In this document: positions 33,040 through 44,699 of the stretch, one piece after another
Numbering within the stretch: position 1 is the stretch's first letter
Layout: the number at the start of each line of letters is the position of its first letter
From: Malania oleifera
Taxonomy: Eukaryota; Streptophyta; Magnoliopsida; Santalales; Ximeniaceae
Assembly: GCF_029873635.1 (NCBI RefSeq)
Contig: NC_080421.1
Span: 42,079,120-42,143,119, forward strand
DNA length: 64,000 nucleotides
Reading direction: 5' to 3'
Translations under genes and position numbers: made by a program
Notes under the pieces: generated by a model
Told to the model about the DNA's origin: nothing
The model's input: the letters and a program-made list of their open reading frames with translations, nothing else
Databases searched by the model: none

Positions 33040-33233
33040 AGGGTTTTGAAGAGTCTAAATATTTATAACCCGCGACTTCAGAAGACAGAAGTCAGGTTCA
33101 GTCGTCTTAAGATTTTAAGAATAGGAAACTGAATACACAATAGCACTTTAGAAGACTGAAGTCCAGGTTCAGTTGTCTAAACCTAAAGTGTTATAGTGTT
33201 CAGTCGTTTGAGCGGTCAAGCTCCTTCATTTGA
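33040..33233 (-). promoter_or_regulatory. Internal promoter-like motif cluster before the third ORF in D1
   Basis: On the minus strand, from 33233: gctcaaacgactgaac, ttagacaactgaacc, cttcagtcttctaaag, cttaagacgactgaacc and gtcttctgaag occur in about 170 bases. They are followed by gcgggttataaatatttag, a TATA-like box at about 33067-33056, then a leader of some 190 bases to the ATG at 32862. The boxes are of the D/B LTR type. Same geometry as 16880-17066 in element B. Confidence 0.5.
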
Positions 33234-33650
33234 AGTTATAACAGTTTTCAAAATACCTTCTTTTCTTATTTTGTATTCTTCCTAAACCACTTTTCAATTG
33301 TGTAATAATCCAAGTTCTCTCCTAATAGTTATAAATCTTTCTTCATTTAAAGGTTTTGTAAAGATATCCGCCCATTAATCATTAGTATTAATGAATTCAA
33401 GTGATATATCCTCTTTTTGAACATGGTCTCTTAAGAATAGATGTCTTATATTTATATGTTTTGTCTTTGAGTGTGATATAGGATTTTTAGATATGTTTAT
33501 CGCACTCGTGTTGTCACACTTAATTGGTATAGTTGTGTATTCTAAGTTAAATTCTCTTAATAGTTGTTTCATATATAGCGTTTTTGCATAACAACTCCCA
33601 GCTACTACATATTCAACCTCGTAAAAGGAACTTTAGAAGTCTCGATTTAA
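33234..33650 (-). pseudogene. RNase H tail in D2
   Basis: Second copy of the segment at 26293-26706, with KNPISHSKTKHINIRH at about 33500 and the C-terminal blocks broken by a stop near 33380 (WADIFTKP region). The spacer and third ORF of D1 follow directly on its downstream side, which gives the native order RNase H, spacer, third ORF. Confidence 0.82.
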
Positions 33651-35981
33651 TCAACGTACGTTGATTAATCGTTTACGGAAATATTAGTTGAAAGAAACCT
33701 TAAAGGGAGTACATTCAGATTTTACGAGGGTTGGCTTAATCAATGTACTTTCTTAAATTAAAAGTCTTAACCTCAGTTTTAGCTTCCTGCACTTTAAATA
33801 CACACCACACAATTTATATATGTAGAAAATAAAGAGAAAGGGTAGAGAGTGAGACCGTCTGAACAGCCAGTCCAGTCGTCTGAAAAGGAACTTCAAAATT
33901 CTAAACATATGCTTTAGGCGTCTGACCCTGTGTCCAGTTCAATTTTTAAAAACTTTAAGGAACTTCAGAAGACTGAACCTGAAAGTTCCGTCATCTGAAC
34001 ACTGTTAACTGTAAAAAATTTCAAAATTTTTAAAACTCAAATAATGGTTTCTTGTGCCCAAAATTTTCTAAAAACTTGGAAGACACTTCAAGTAAACTTG
34101 GGCAACATGAAATTATTTTCAAAAGTCTATAAACACATGGTCTTACAAATCAAAACTCACCAAGAAATTGAAAAATCTGTTTATACGTTGAAAGCACACT
34201 TGCTCTTGAAAAGCTCTCTCTTGCTCTACTACTTGCTCAATCAAATTGCTGATATTCTGAATTGCTAATCACTACTCTCTGAGTTCCTATTGTTGATTTC
34301 TCATCTGGAGAAAGGAACTAGGTGAATTCTAAACTTGAGCGTCACTAGTATTTCAATTTGATATTTGAATATTGAAGTGCATAATGTTTAAATTTGTACT
34401 AATCTGCTCTTTGTGAGAGTATTCTTGTACGCAGAAGATACTTCTTGTTTCTTGTCTTGTAGATGATTCAGCGTTGTTGGATCGTTATTATCAAGCGTAG
34501 GGTTTTCGCTTGGAAAGGTATCTCTACCTGTAAAAGAGGGAATTTGTAAAAGGTTTACTCCGCCCGAAAAGGAGTGCAAATAGTGGAATCCTTTGGTGGT
34601 ATTAGCCAAAGGCGAGGACGTAGGCTGGGGATAAGCCGAACCTCATAAAAAATATTCGTGTTCTTCTTACCCTAATCTTTTAAATTTCAGCACTTTATAT
34701 ATTATTGTGTGTTTGCTGAGTGCAGGCTGTAGGGAACAAAGTTGAATTAAAAAGAAGACTTAATAAAAAGAAAGTATGTTTTAATTAACCTTTTGTGAAA
34801 ACCCACAAGGGTACTACATTGGTTAATTGTTTGCAAAAATCTTAATTAAGAGAGCGCAATTAAATCCATTCAAAAATAGGGCTTGCAATTGCTTACAGGG
34901 TTGCTTACAAAGCAAAAGTTGAAATTCCGCAAGAGCTCCAAAATTGTGGATAATTGAGTATTCTTGATTGACTATTTTGAAACATAACTTAGTTGATTGT
35001 TTGTTTAAGTTTTACTAACTTGTAGTGTGTTTAGTATTGGTTGTGAATTGTTTGAATCATTTAAGCTTTGTTGTTTGTATTGAACAATTTATTCAAGGAA
35101 CCTTTAAAAGGAACTAAAAATTTCTAATAACCCAATTCACCCCCCCCCCCTCTTGGGACAACTACTTCACTTTCAATTGAGGCACAAGAAACCATTATTT
35201 GAGTTTTAAAAATTTTGATAATTTTCACCGTTAACAGTGTTCAGATGATTGAACTTTCGAGTTCAGTCTTTTGAGGTTCCTTAAATCTTTGAAAAACTTA
35301 ACTGGACATAAGGCCAGACGTCTAAAGCGTAGGTCTAGACTTCTTAAGTTCCTTTTCAGACGATTGAATTGACCGTTCAGACATATGAAGGTGTTCTGCT
35401 TGTTCTGTGTTTCAAAAATAAAATCTTCAGTCTTCTGAATCAAATCTTCAAACTTCTAAAGAATTTCTTCAGACATCTGAGGATTCTCCTCAGTCATCTG
35501 GATAGACCACTCTTAGAAATTTCAGTTTTGTTTTCAAAAGTCCTTTTTGCTCTCTTTCTTGGATTAAGACATTTTCTAGGGTTTAAGATAAGGTCTCTAA
35601 GTCCATGATGTACCCTAGAAGAGCTTTAAAATAATTTCATATGATATTCAAAAAAAGAAGTACTTACATTATGATTCTAAAGCTTAAAACTCTTTTCTTC
35701 AAGCCTTCCATAGTATTTCACTTTAAGATCCTTTTGACTTGAACTCTAAGTTAGCTTTATGTGTCCTCATATTCTGCTCATATTGAAGTTGCTTTGAGCT
35801 CTCTTTTTGAATATTTTATTCATGTGAATAAGACTTTGTGATTCTTTGAGCTTTCCATTCTTTTCCTTTTGAACTTTGTCTTATACTCAATCTTGAAACA
35901 TCACCCCTCAACCAACTCATATTAGATTATCCTTTATTTGTTATCATAAAAACAAGATTGAAAAATCATGTAAGGTCAACA
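33651..35981. repeat. Scrambled LTR in D2 (two opposite-facing parts)
   Basis: Same architecture as in D1. Patchwork to about 33856; + strand 3' LTR part 33857-35175, ending CTTTCA then ATTG; minus-strand 5' LTR part 35981 down to 35180, starting TGTTGACC. About 200 bases occur in both parts (33857-34058 on +, 35383-35180 on minus), an inverted repeat with a spacer of about 1.1 kb. Confidence 0.78.
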
Positions 35982-36809
35982 ATCTCCCCCTTTTTGATGA
36001 TTACAAATAAGGAGCAAAGATGAGGGTCCTTTAGAAAAGGCTCCCCCTTATAATAAGCTTTCTTTTAACAATTTTGAAAAGTAATGATATCAAGGATATA
36101 AAGAAAAATTCAAAGTGGCAAATGAACACTAAACAAGAATACATTTTCCAATATAGCATATGTTGTGTTCTTCCACTTTCTTTAATGGTCATTCATATTC
36201 ATTTATATTTGTACTTTATATTGTATATGAGTTCTTTAATGGTCATTCATATTTGTACTTTATATTGTATATGAGTTCTTTAGATTCATAAGTAAGCATA
36301 TGTTGCAAAACTAGCAAAGAATACTTATCAAGTCTTATCTTCAACAAGTCATATATAAGTTCTTTAGATTCATAAGTAAGCAAGTTCTTTAGATTCATAA
36401 GTAAGCATATGTTATATTCATCAAGTTACATTGCATCTTTTATATTCATCATGCTAATAGCTCTCTCCCCCTTTGTCATTACTCAAAAAGAACCGAGGGA
36501 TAAAAACAAAAAATCACCAATCTAGCAAAGAGTAAGTGTACATAAAGATTAGCAAAGCAACATACAAAACAAAGTGTTGTTCATCTATAATACTTAATAC
36601 AACCAGAAGGTCTAATACTCTATTTCTGAATACAAAAACAATCTATCTATCAGCATTTTCTTTTTCTTCTTAATCCTCTGCATCTTGCTCTTCTCCTTCT
36701 TTTTCTTCTTCTTCATCTTCACTACCTTCCTCAGAGTCCTCAGCATCACTGTGAGGAGCTGAAGTTGTATCCACGGGACCACCTTCGCTAGAGGAACTAG
36801 CCTCAATCC
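35982..36809 (-). pseudogene. 3' region of D2 and C-terminal remnant of its third ORF
   Basis: 35982-36611 repeats the non-coding 3' region of D1, with purine tracts at about 35982-35997, 36040-36049 and 36462-36472 (minus). 36612-36806 corresponds to the acidic/basic C-terminal part of the third ORF. Sequence similarity to D1 stops at about 36809, within the codons around ASSS, and AT-rich DNA follows. Confidence 0.7.
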
Positions 36810-36871
36810 TAATATTATTATAAAAAATCATATTAAACTTAATTCATTTATTTAACTGTAGTGATAAGTTT

Positions 36872-39295
36872 TTTAACGACCCCAAAATATCTACCATTTT
36901 TTTTTAATAAAATAAACTACAAAATATAACATTATTATACTCCTATATAATCTGCTATAGCATATGAGGCCCCAAGTGAGCACTGAGGAAAACCTTATTA
37001 TATTACACACCTATGCAGCAGAAAAACAAAAAATTGTTCATTCATATAAACAATACCAGAATTTAGTAACTCTTCCCAAACCATACATACATATTTACAC
37101 ATCACCCTAGTATCATCCACTCAAAAATACAATCTCCCAAATACACTTACCCTACAAACAGGGTAGTGTAGTCGCCTTCTCAATCTGCAAGCTTGATCCG
37201 CTCACCTAACTGGATCACATGAAAATATTAAATAACTGGGATGAGACAACGCTCAGTAAGAAGAAATATGCTATTACTAGTGTGTGCGAACTGAGCTTAT
37301 ATAAATATTATACTGATAAATATCTGAAACCAAATTTAACTGATAAAACAATGCATTGTACAACTCACACCTATATGCTTTAAAATACAACTGTAGCATT
37401 AGAGTTTTCTATTTATTCATACTTCTAGTAATATCATATATCCGCTATTGTTCTGAAAAAGTGTATACATATTGATCACTGTAATAATACCTTGGAAAAC
37501 TGTACGTCGTGATTTAACCCCTCACGACAAGATTGTGCGGCCCGTAGACGAGACTTAACTCTAGTTGGCCTACCAGGTAAGTCAACTGTAACTCTACCAT
37601 CCTCAGCCCGGCCAATCTGCAACCTCTCCTAGGCACGTTACTAGTATCTACCTCGTCAAACCAACCACCTCCACCCATACTTCTGGGGAGTCTGCAATCC
37701 CTCCAGGCACGGTTGACGGAAACCTTCCACACACTATCTAAGATGTGTGGTTGCACTCTGATCTATAATAGCAATGGTACCGTGCTCTAATAACTAAATA
37801 TTTACTGAACTGATTCATTAGGGTCTGATACTATATAGTACTAATATACATAATTATCTTACTGTTTCATCATGATTCCAAAATTACCATAACGCCGAAA
37901 GCTAATATGATAATACTGTAATATATGTACTGTATAAACTGTAATCCAATAGCGTTATGGAAAATAACCATAACACCAGAAACTTATATGATAATACTGT
38001 ATTATCTTAGTTGTATAAACTGTAATATCATAGTGTTATGACTTTAGTATTTTGAAAATCATGGTAATCTGCATATGCCGTAAAATATCTATCTGCATAA
38101 ACACTGTAATTCATACTTTTGTAAAATCAGATAAAACATATCTCTGCATACTAATTAAATCATACCAATCTGAAAATTGTATCATTTCTGTACTAATCTA
38201 ATAAGGTCTCATAAACATATTTTTGTATAGATACTATAAATCATAATAATCTGGAAAACTGTATAATTTCTAGACTGATCTATTAAAATCTCATGCCACA
38301 CAACAAAACAAGTAAATACCTCATATTCTGAAAAACAGCATTTTTTAATAAACTAATAATTTGTAAATTGAGTAATAATCTAAAAAACACATAATTTCTA
38401 TAAACATTCTAAAGTTCCTAGCATAGCATATTTCCCTTACCTATCTGATTGGGAGGCTTGCCTCCAACTCCACTCTCACCCCCTCGGCGTACTATCCTCA
38501 AAATCCTGAAATAATACATATATCATTCCTTAATAAATCATTGAATTCCCCAAAAAATCATCACATTCATATTTCCTGAATCTGCAAACTCGTAATTTCC
38601 TAAACTATAATTTATCTGTAATTTACTTAGGATCCTGATAAGACACTCGCTGGGATCCTCAACCCATGCCTGCTGGGTCCCAAAAACACCTCAACTCTGA
38701 AAACATAACACCCTAATTTTATTTCACAAAACTATATTCCTATATAACTCAAAATCTAAACTCAAATAAGCCTGATAAAACTAAAAATACTCAAATAATC
38801 TACTTACACTGATTTTGGGATGGTGCCCAAGTTACCCCAATTAATAATCTATTCCAGCAGACTTGTAGAGAAACTTCCCAAGATCAACGTGGCGGCTTCT
38901 TATTGTCAAATCGAGGAGTAACGGGGCGAGAAATCTAGAGAGAAGGGAAGAAAAACTAAGCAGGAGAGAGAAAAAGTTGAGAGAAAATGAATTTTCTCGC
39001 TAAGCTGTCGTTTTTAGCTATTAATAGACCTCTTGCCACATGTCCTCGTCGACAAGCCACGTCATCTCATCTATAAGTCCAAGAAGTGAGATCGTCAACG
39101 AACTCATTACTCGTCGATGAACTTCAGTATCTGAAATCGCCCCTCTCGGTATCTTTTCGTCGACAAGACACATGTCCTCGTCGACGTGCCCAAATAGGCT
39201 ATTCGTCGATGAGAGCCTACTAAGTCCCCATTGAAATTTCCTTTTCTCCCTTTTCTTTTATTATTTAATTGCTATAAATTTTTCGGGTCTCTACA
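36872..39295 (-). repeat. 3' LTR of element G
   Basis: 2424 bp. On the minus strand it starts TGTAGAGACCCG and ends at a degraded ..GGTCGTTAAA where the right LTR has ..GGGTTGTCACA. U3 boxes of the form tcgtcgacga lie at 39045-39215, and the TATA-like ctattaatagc (minus) is at about 39034-39024. A conserved block with HILDSVWKVSVN-like translation (37514-37756) recurs in the other LTR and in F. I read it as conserved R/U5 DNA, not a gene. Confidence 0.9.
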
Positions 39296-39320
39296 TTCTC
39301 CCCTCCTTATAAAAATTTTG
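39296..39320 (-). promoter_or_regulatory. Polypurine tract of element G
   Basis: On the minus strand, ataaggaggggagaa ends exactly at the LTR start TGTAGAG. Position and composition are those expected for the plus-strand primer. Confidence 0.8.
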
Positions 39321-39589
39321 TCCTCGAAATTTGCTATCTGTATTAAACACCATCCCTTGACGAAAATGGGCTACTTATTTTATTAATTACCCTCACTTAT
39401 GGCGGAGGAATACCGTGGTTACAAAAGCAGTTCTGGAAGATTACAAATATACTCATAAAAGAAAAGTTCTCCTAGAACCAAAAACATTGCCTACCCTATA
39501 CTCTAAAATACAACTATATATTCATCACTCTGTACTGAATAATATAAAACTGTCGTTATCTGAACAATACTAACTGCTACTGTATCCCA

Positions 39590-41073
39590 CTAAACAGGTG
39601 TGGGTATTTTTTTGTGATTTCTTCCTCAAATTCCCATGAGGCTTTCTCTATGGTATGGTTCCTCCACAAGACTTTCACTAATTGAATTTTCTAAGTGTGT
39701 AGTTCCTGTTCCTTTCTATCTAAGATCTGCACTGGTGCTTCCTCGTATGCTAGTGAATCTTTGAGCTCTATCTCTGCATAACTAATCACGTGGGAAAGGT
39801 CTGGGACGTATTTCCTTAACATGGAAACATGAAATACATCGTGTATTCTAGATAGGGCTGGTGACAGAGCTAGCATGTAGGCAACTAACCCCACCCTCTC
39901 AAGTATCTTGAATGGGCCAATGTACCTAGGGCTCAGCTTACCCTTCTTCCCAAATCTCATAACTCCTCTCAGTGGAGCTACCTTCAGAAATACTTGATGT
40001 TCCACATCAAATTCTAACTCCCGACGGCGAGTATCTGGTTAGATTTTCTATCGACTCTGAGCTGCACTGATTCCGTCTTTAATTAGTCAGATTTTATCGT
40101 ACGCCTGTTACACCAATTTTGGTCTCAAAGCTCACCTCTCACCCACTTCATCCCAGTATAGTGGAGAACAACACCTTCTACATAACACCTCGAAAGGTGC
40201 CATGTCAATGCTGGCCTGATAGCTGTTATTATATACGAACTCAACCAGCGGCATATATTGGGTCCAACTACCCCTAAAATCCAACACACACGCTCGTAGC
40301 ATATCCTTAAGTATCTGAATCGTCCTATCTGTCTACCTATCAGTCTGAGGATAAAAAGTTGTGCTGAATGCCAACTGTGACCCCATAACCTCCTAAAAAC
40401 TCTTCCAAAACCGTGACATAAATCGGGGGTCATGGTCTGAGGCTATGGATACCGGCACACCATGGGAGCGAACTATCTCCTGAATATACAACTTTGCTAG
40501 CCTGTCCATAGAATAGTTGACTTTGATAGGGATGAAGTTAGTGGTCTTCGTTAGTCAATCTATGACCACCCAAATTGCATTTTGTTCCTGCCATGCTGGC
40601 GGTAGCCCTGCTACAAAATCCATAGAGACGTAATCCCATTTCCACTCAGGGATGTAGAGTGGTTGCAACTGCCTCACGAGTCTCTAGTGCTCAGCCTTTA
40701 TCTATTGGCACGTCAAGTACTGCTTTACAAATTCAACAATCTCCTTCTTCATGCCGCTCGGCCAGAAGGATTCCCATATATCTCGATACATTTTAGTACT
40801 ACCTGGATGCACGGTGTATAGGGATTTGTGAGCCTCCTCCAAGATAAATCTCCTGATCTGAGCATCTGCAAGATTGCATAATCTGGTACTAAACCGCAGG
40901 GCTCTGTCATATGATATACTAAACTCTTCCTCCTGCCCATCTTGCACTTTCTCTATCAACTCTGCTAGTTCTAGATTAGTTCTCTAGGCAGCTTTTATCC
41001 TTTCTTGCAATGTAGGTTGTAACTCTAGGTTAGCAATAAATGTCAAGTGATCACCCTCTATCAGCTCTATGCC
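39590..41073 (-). pseudogene. pol of element G: integrase and chromodomain-like C-terminus, broken
   Basis: The integrase zinc domain has HKSLYTVHPGSTKMYRDIW and ends YLTCQ (about 40830-40702). The core follows with MDFVAGLP (about 40590) and IASDHDPRF (about 40430). At the third catalytic position the expected pattern TDGQSERTIQ reads with a TAG for Gln (40335-40333) and Asp for the catalytic Glu (40329-40327). The C-terminal region is well preserved from 40005 (VFLKVAPLRGVMRFGKKGKL, PRYIGPFKI, RIHDVFHVSMLRKYVPD). After a stop near 39690 comes VKVLWRNHTIEKASWEFEEE, typical of the chromodomain remnant in Tekay elements, which is thought to guide integration into heterochromatin. Confidence 0.88.
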
Positions 41074-41078
41074 TAACC

Positions 41079-41470
41079 TATAATGACACGAGAATAATGG
41101 TATTTAAATAATAAAAAGGGAGGGTAATGGAAACATAATTAGAAGGAGGCAAAAGGCTTCGTCGACGAAAGCGGGGCTTTCGTCGACGACATTGCACTTT
41201 GGATGTAATAACCCAAAAGATTTACACAGGGCCTCGTCGATGAACATAGGGAGTTCGTTGAAGAGCGCATAAGGAGACCTCGTCGATGAAACCATGTCTC
41301 GTCAACGAGAAGATACCGAGAAGGGTTTTGGGCAGTCTGAAATTCATCGACAAGGAAGTAAGGTTCATCGACGAAATCACTTAAGAAGTCGTCAACGAGA
41401 TGACGTGTCTCGTCAATGAATCTAGGCCTATAAATAGTAAAAATACGGGTTAATTTGCAAAAAAATGGTG

Positions 41471-41501
<31 letters not shown>

Positions 41502-42082
41502 AAATGCCTCTCCCTCCTTCTCTCTTCAATTTCGGCCCAGTTTCTAGCTGGATAAAAAATCTGAGGCCACAACGATACTCCTGGTGAAGTTCTCTGCAAG
41601 ACTACTGGAGCTAATCGTTGGTGGAAGTGGTTTGAAGTTCATCCTAAATTCAAGGTAAGGTGTTTTATTCAGAATATACTTTCCTTGCAATTATAAGAAA
41701 TGTTGTATGTAGAAAAATATTGATGTTTTGTTCTGGGGGACGTCGTTTTCAGGGTATTGAGTGAAGAACCCTGCGGGTGTAGGGCCAGAGTTCAGTAAGG
41801 GCTTTTTAGAAATTAAGTAAGAGAAATATGCTATGCTAGGAGATTTGATTATATTAACAAGAATTTTACATATGTGCATGTATACCAGTTATTATGTAGC
41901 TTTTACTAAATATGAGATTATAAAGTATGTGTGGCCTGAGTAGATATTATTTAATGTAGAATTTTATATAGTTTTTCCAGTATATGATGTTATACAGAAT
42001 ATACAGACATAGCTAGATATTCACCGATATTATACAGATAGATATAAGTACATATACAGTTTTTATTCAGATACGTTCACAG

Positions 42083-42113
<31 letters not shown>

Positions 42114-43188
42114 GATATTTATTCAGATCAGTATACATAGTATTTACAGAATGTTATGTTTTCCTAAATGTCATAACACTCAAAGTATACATATAGATTA
42201 CACAACTAGAAAGTACAGACAGATTATATAGTTATAGCATCAAGACACTACAGATATTACAGTATCTACAGTTCAGATTAATTGTGTTATAGTTATTTTG
42301 AAAATATAATGAAAATAGTAAAAAGCGTATAGTATATATGTGTATAGTATCAAATCCCTGTAGAAAGATTATAGACGGATATAGTTATAGAGCACGGTAC
42401 CGTTGCTATATACAGAATATAGTGCAACCACATATCTCAGATAGTGTGTGGGTACCGTCAAACTATGCTTGGAGAGGATGCAGCTCCCTAGTTCACTGGG
42501 TTGAGGGGGCCAGTTTGACGAGGTAGCAGCCAGTCCTGAGTTAGGAGTGGATGCAGTTTGGCCGGGCTGAGGTAGTGTAAAGTATGATGACTTACCTGGA
42601 GGGCCGACCAGAGTTAAGTCTTGCCTATGGGCCGCACAACCTTATCATGAGGGGTCAAATCATGACATACAGAGTTCCAGGGAAAGAGCACAATTATGTA
42701 TATGTATATGTATACAGTTTTACAGCTATTGTCGTATATAGTATGATATAACAGTACGAATGATAGAAAGTTTAGATGATACAAATGTTTTAAGCTACTA
42801 TACATGTGTTTTACAGATTTACCAAATCATGCAGTTTTAAATACTATTATTATAGTTTTACAACTCGGTCGCCATACACTAGTAATAGCATATTTTCACT
42901 TACTGAGTGTCGTCTCATCCCATTACTTTACCACTTTTCAAGTGAGCCAGCTAGGCGAGCAGATCAAGCTCGCGGATAGAGAGTTGACTTGGGTACCCTG
43001 GTTGTAGGGTAAGTTTGTGACAGGGTTTTGTATTTTTGGGGTAGATGATACTGAAGGGAGTTATTGTATATGGTTATGGTCTGAATGTACTAAATTCTGA
43101 TATTATTTAGTATATATGGTTGTATGACTTGTTTATTCGCTGCGTAGATATAGTTATATGTAGTGGTGAGAATTTTAAGGTCATTACA
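41079..43188 (+). mobile_element. Solo LTR F of a gypsy element, nested in G
   Basis: 2110 bp between perfect target-site duplications TAACC (41074-41078 and 43189-43193). It starts TATAATGACACGAG (TG mutated to TA) and ends GGTCATTACA. It is related to the G LTRs: same start and end pattern, same TCGTCGACGA boxes, same internal block (about 42400-42660). It lies in the opposite orientation to G and splits pol between RNase H and integrase, in the codons of MDLERL/GIE. Confidence 0.9.
41155..41440 (+). promoter_or_regulatory. U3 palindrome cluster and TATA box of LTR F
   Basis: Boxes: cttcgtcgacgaaag (41157), tttcgtcgacgac (41178), ctcgtcgatgaac (about 41223), ctcgtcgatgaaac (about 41279), ctcgtcaacgag (about 41298), ttcatcgacaagg, ttcatcgacgaaa, gtcgtcaacgag and ctcgtcaatgaa, ending in aggcctataaatag with TATAAATA at about 41430. 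Ten or so boxes in 270 bases, the strongest a near-perfect TTCGTCGACGAA palindrome. The G LTRs carry the same type. Confidence 0.65.
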
Positions 43189-43193
43189 TAACC

Positions 43194-44690
43194 TCTCCAA
43201 ATCCATCTGGATAGGGCACTGAATCTCCACTACTGACACCGCTACTCCTACTGTTTTCCTGCTCAGCGCATCAGCCAGCACATTTTCTTTCCTTGGGTGG
43301 TAGCTGATAGTACAATCATAATCTTTGATAAGCTCCAACCATCTTCTCTACCACATATTCAAATCTTTCTAAGTGAAGAAATAATTTAAACTTTTATGAT
43401 CAGTGAAAATTTTGCATTTCTCACCATAAAGATAGTGCCTCCAGATCTTCAGAGCATACACCACTGCTTCTAACTCTAGATGCGTAGGCAATGGCACTTC
43501 TATGCTGCATTAACTCACATCTGAATCTTTTCAAAGATGCATAATCGTATATCACAAATTTATCCTCCCCTGATGGAATAAACAGTACCGGTGCAGAGAC
43601 CAACCACCGTTTTAACTCCTAGAAGCTCTGTTCACAATCATCAGTCCATTCAGACCTCACATTTTTTTCTCATGAGTCGTGTTAGCAAACCCGACAATTT
43701 GTAAAAACCATCCACAAAACGTCGGTAATAGCTTGCTAGACCCAGAAAACTTTTGACCTCCTGGATATTTCCTCGCCTTACCCAACTCACTATTGCCTCT
43801 ATCTTACTCGGGTCAACTAATATATCGTCCCTAAAGATCACATGCCCGAGGAAAGTAACCTGCCTTCTTTAACTTCGCGTAAAGCTTCTTTTCTCTTAAT
43901 ACCTGCAATACCAGCCTCAAATGATGCTCGTGCTCCTCAAAACTCCTCGAGTATACCAGTATATCATCTATAAAAACCACAATGAACTGGTCCAGGTATT
44001 GATGGAACACCTGATTCATTAAATCCATAAATACTGCTGGTGCATTAGTCAATATGAATGGCATTACCAAAAACTCGTAATGCCCATATCTGGTTCGGAA
44101 TGCTATCTTTGATACGTCCTCTGCCTTGACTTTCACCTAGTGATAGCCTGACCGAAGGTCAATTTTATAGTAGACATGGGTCCCCAAGATCAAATCAAAT
44201 AAGTCATCAATCCTAGGATGAGGATATTTATTCTTGACTGTCAATTTGTTTATTTCCCTATAATCTATACACATCCTCATGATCCCATCTTTCTTTTTCA
44301 TGAACAAGACTGGTGCTCCCTAAGGCGACACACTAGGTCTGATAAACCCTTTATCCAATAATTCTTACAACTAATCTTTCAACTCCTTCAATTTGGTTGG
44401 AGCCATACAGTATGATGCTTTAGACACTGGTGCCAACCCTTGTAGTAGATCCACTGTAAATTCAATCTCTCAGTCTGATGGTAAGCCAGGTAATTCCTCT
44501 GAAAAAATATCTGGAAATTCTTTGACCACTGGAATATCAGTTTGTTTTAGTTCTTTCTTTGGCAGCTCTTTTATGTAAGCTACATATCCCTGGCATCCAC
44601 CCTGAATCAGTCTCCTCACCTGAATAGTTGACACAAGTTGTGGCGAGACACTCACACAGAACCCACAAATCTATATTCTTGCTCACCTAG
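43194..44690 (-). pseudogene. pol of element G: reverse transcriptase and RNase H, broken
   Basis: On the minus strand the RT begins with PVVKEFPDIFSEELPGLP (about 44530-44475), has [10 protein letters not shown] and MCIDYRE blocks (about 44310-44250), [17 protein letters not shown] (44110-44060) and the active site [13 protein letters not shown] (about 43985-43950). The thumb/connection [18 protein letters not shown] is near 43765-43710. RNase H ends with HPRKENVLADALSRK (43293-43250). Stops and frameshifts occur at about 44145, 43840, 43650 and 43400. The frame stops at LTR F (43188). Confidence 0.9.
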
Positions 44691-44699
44691 GGGTCTGAA

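Larger units (their letters stand above)
26293..36809 (-). mobile_element. Block D: tandem, truncated SIRE-type units with scrambled LTRs
   Basis: Two colinear copies of one unit lie head to tail: 26293-33233 (D1, which contains solo LTR E) and 33234-36809 (D2, truncated). Read on the minus strand, a unit is RNase H tail, promoter-like spacer, third ORF, 3' region with purine tracts, LTR. Gag, protease, integrase and RT are absent. The LTR of each unit is rearranged in the same way, so the rearrangement predates the duplication. D2 ends within the third ORF at about 36809, next to AT-rich DNA. Unequal recombination between LTRs of a deleted element could give such a shared-LTR tandem array. 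Confidence 0.75.

Noticed and set aside
37514-37756. Open frame in the G LTR with relatives in the other LTR and in F
   Set aside because: Shared because the LTRs are related. The frame is not kept intact (stops and shifts differ between copies), so it is conserved non-coding DNA.
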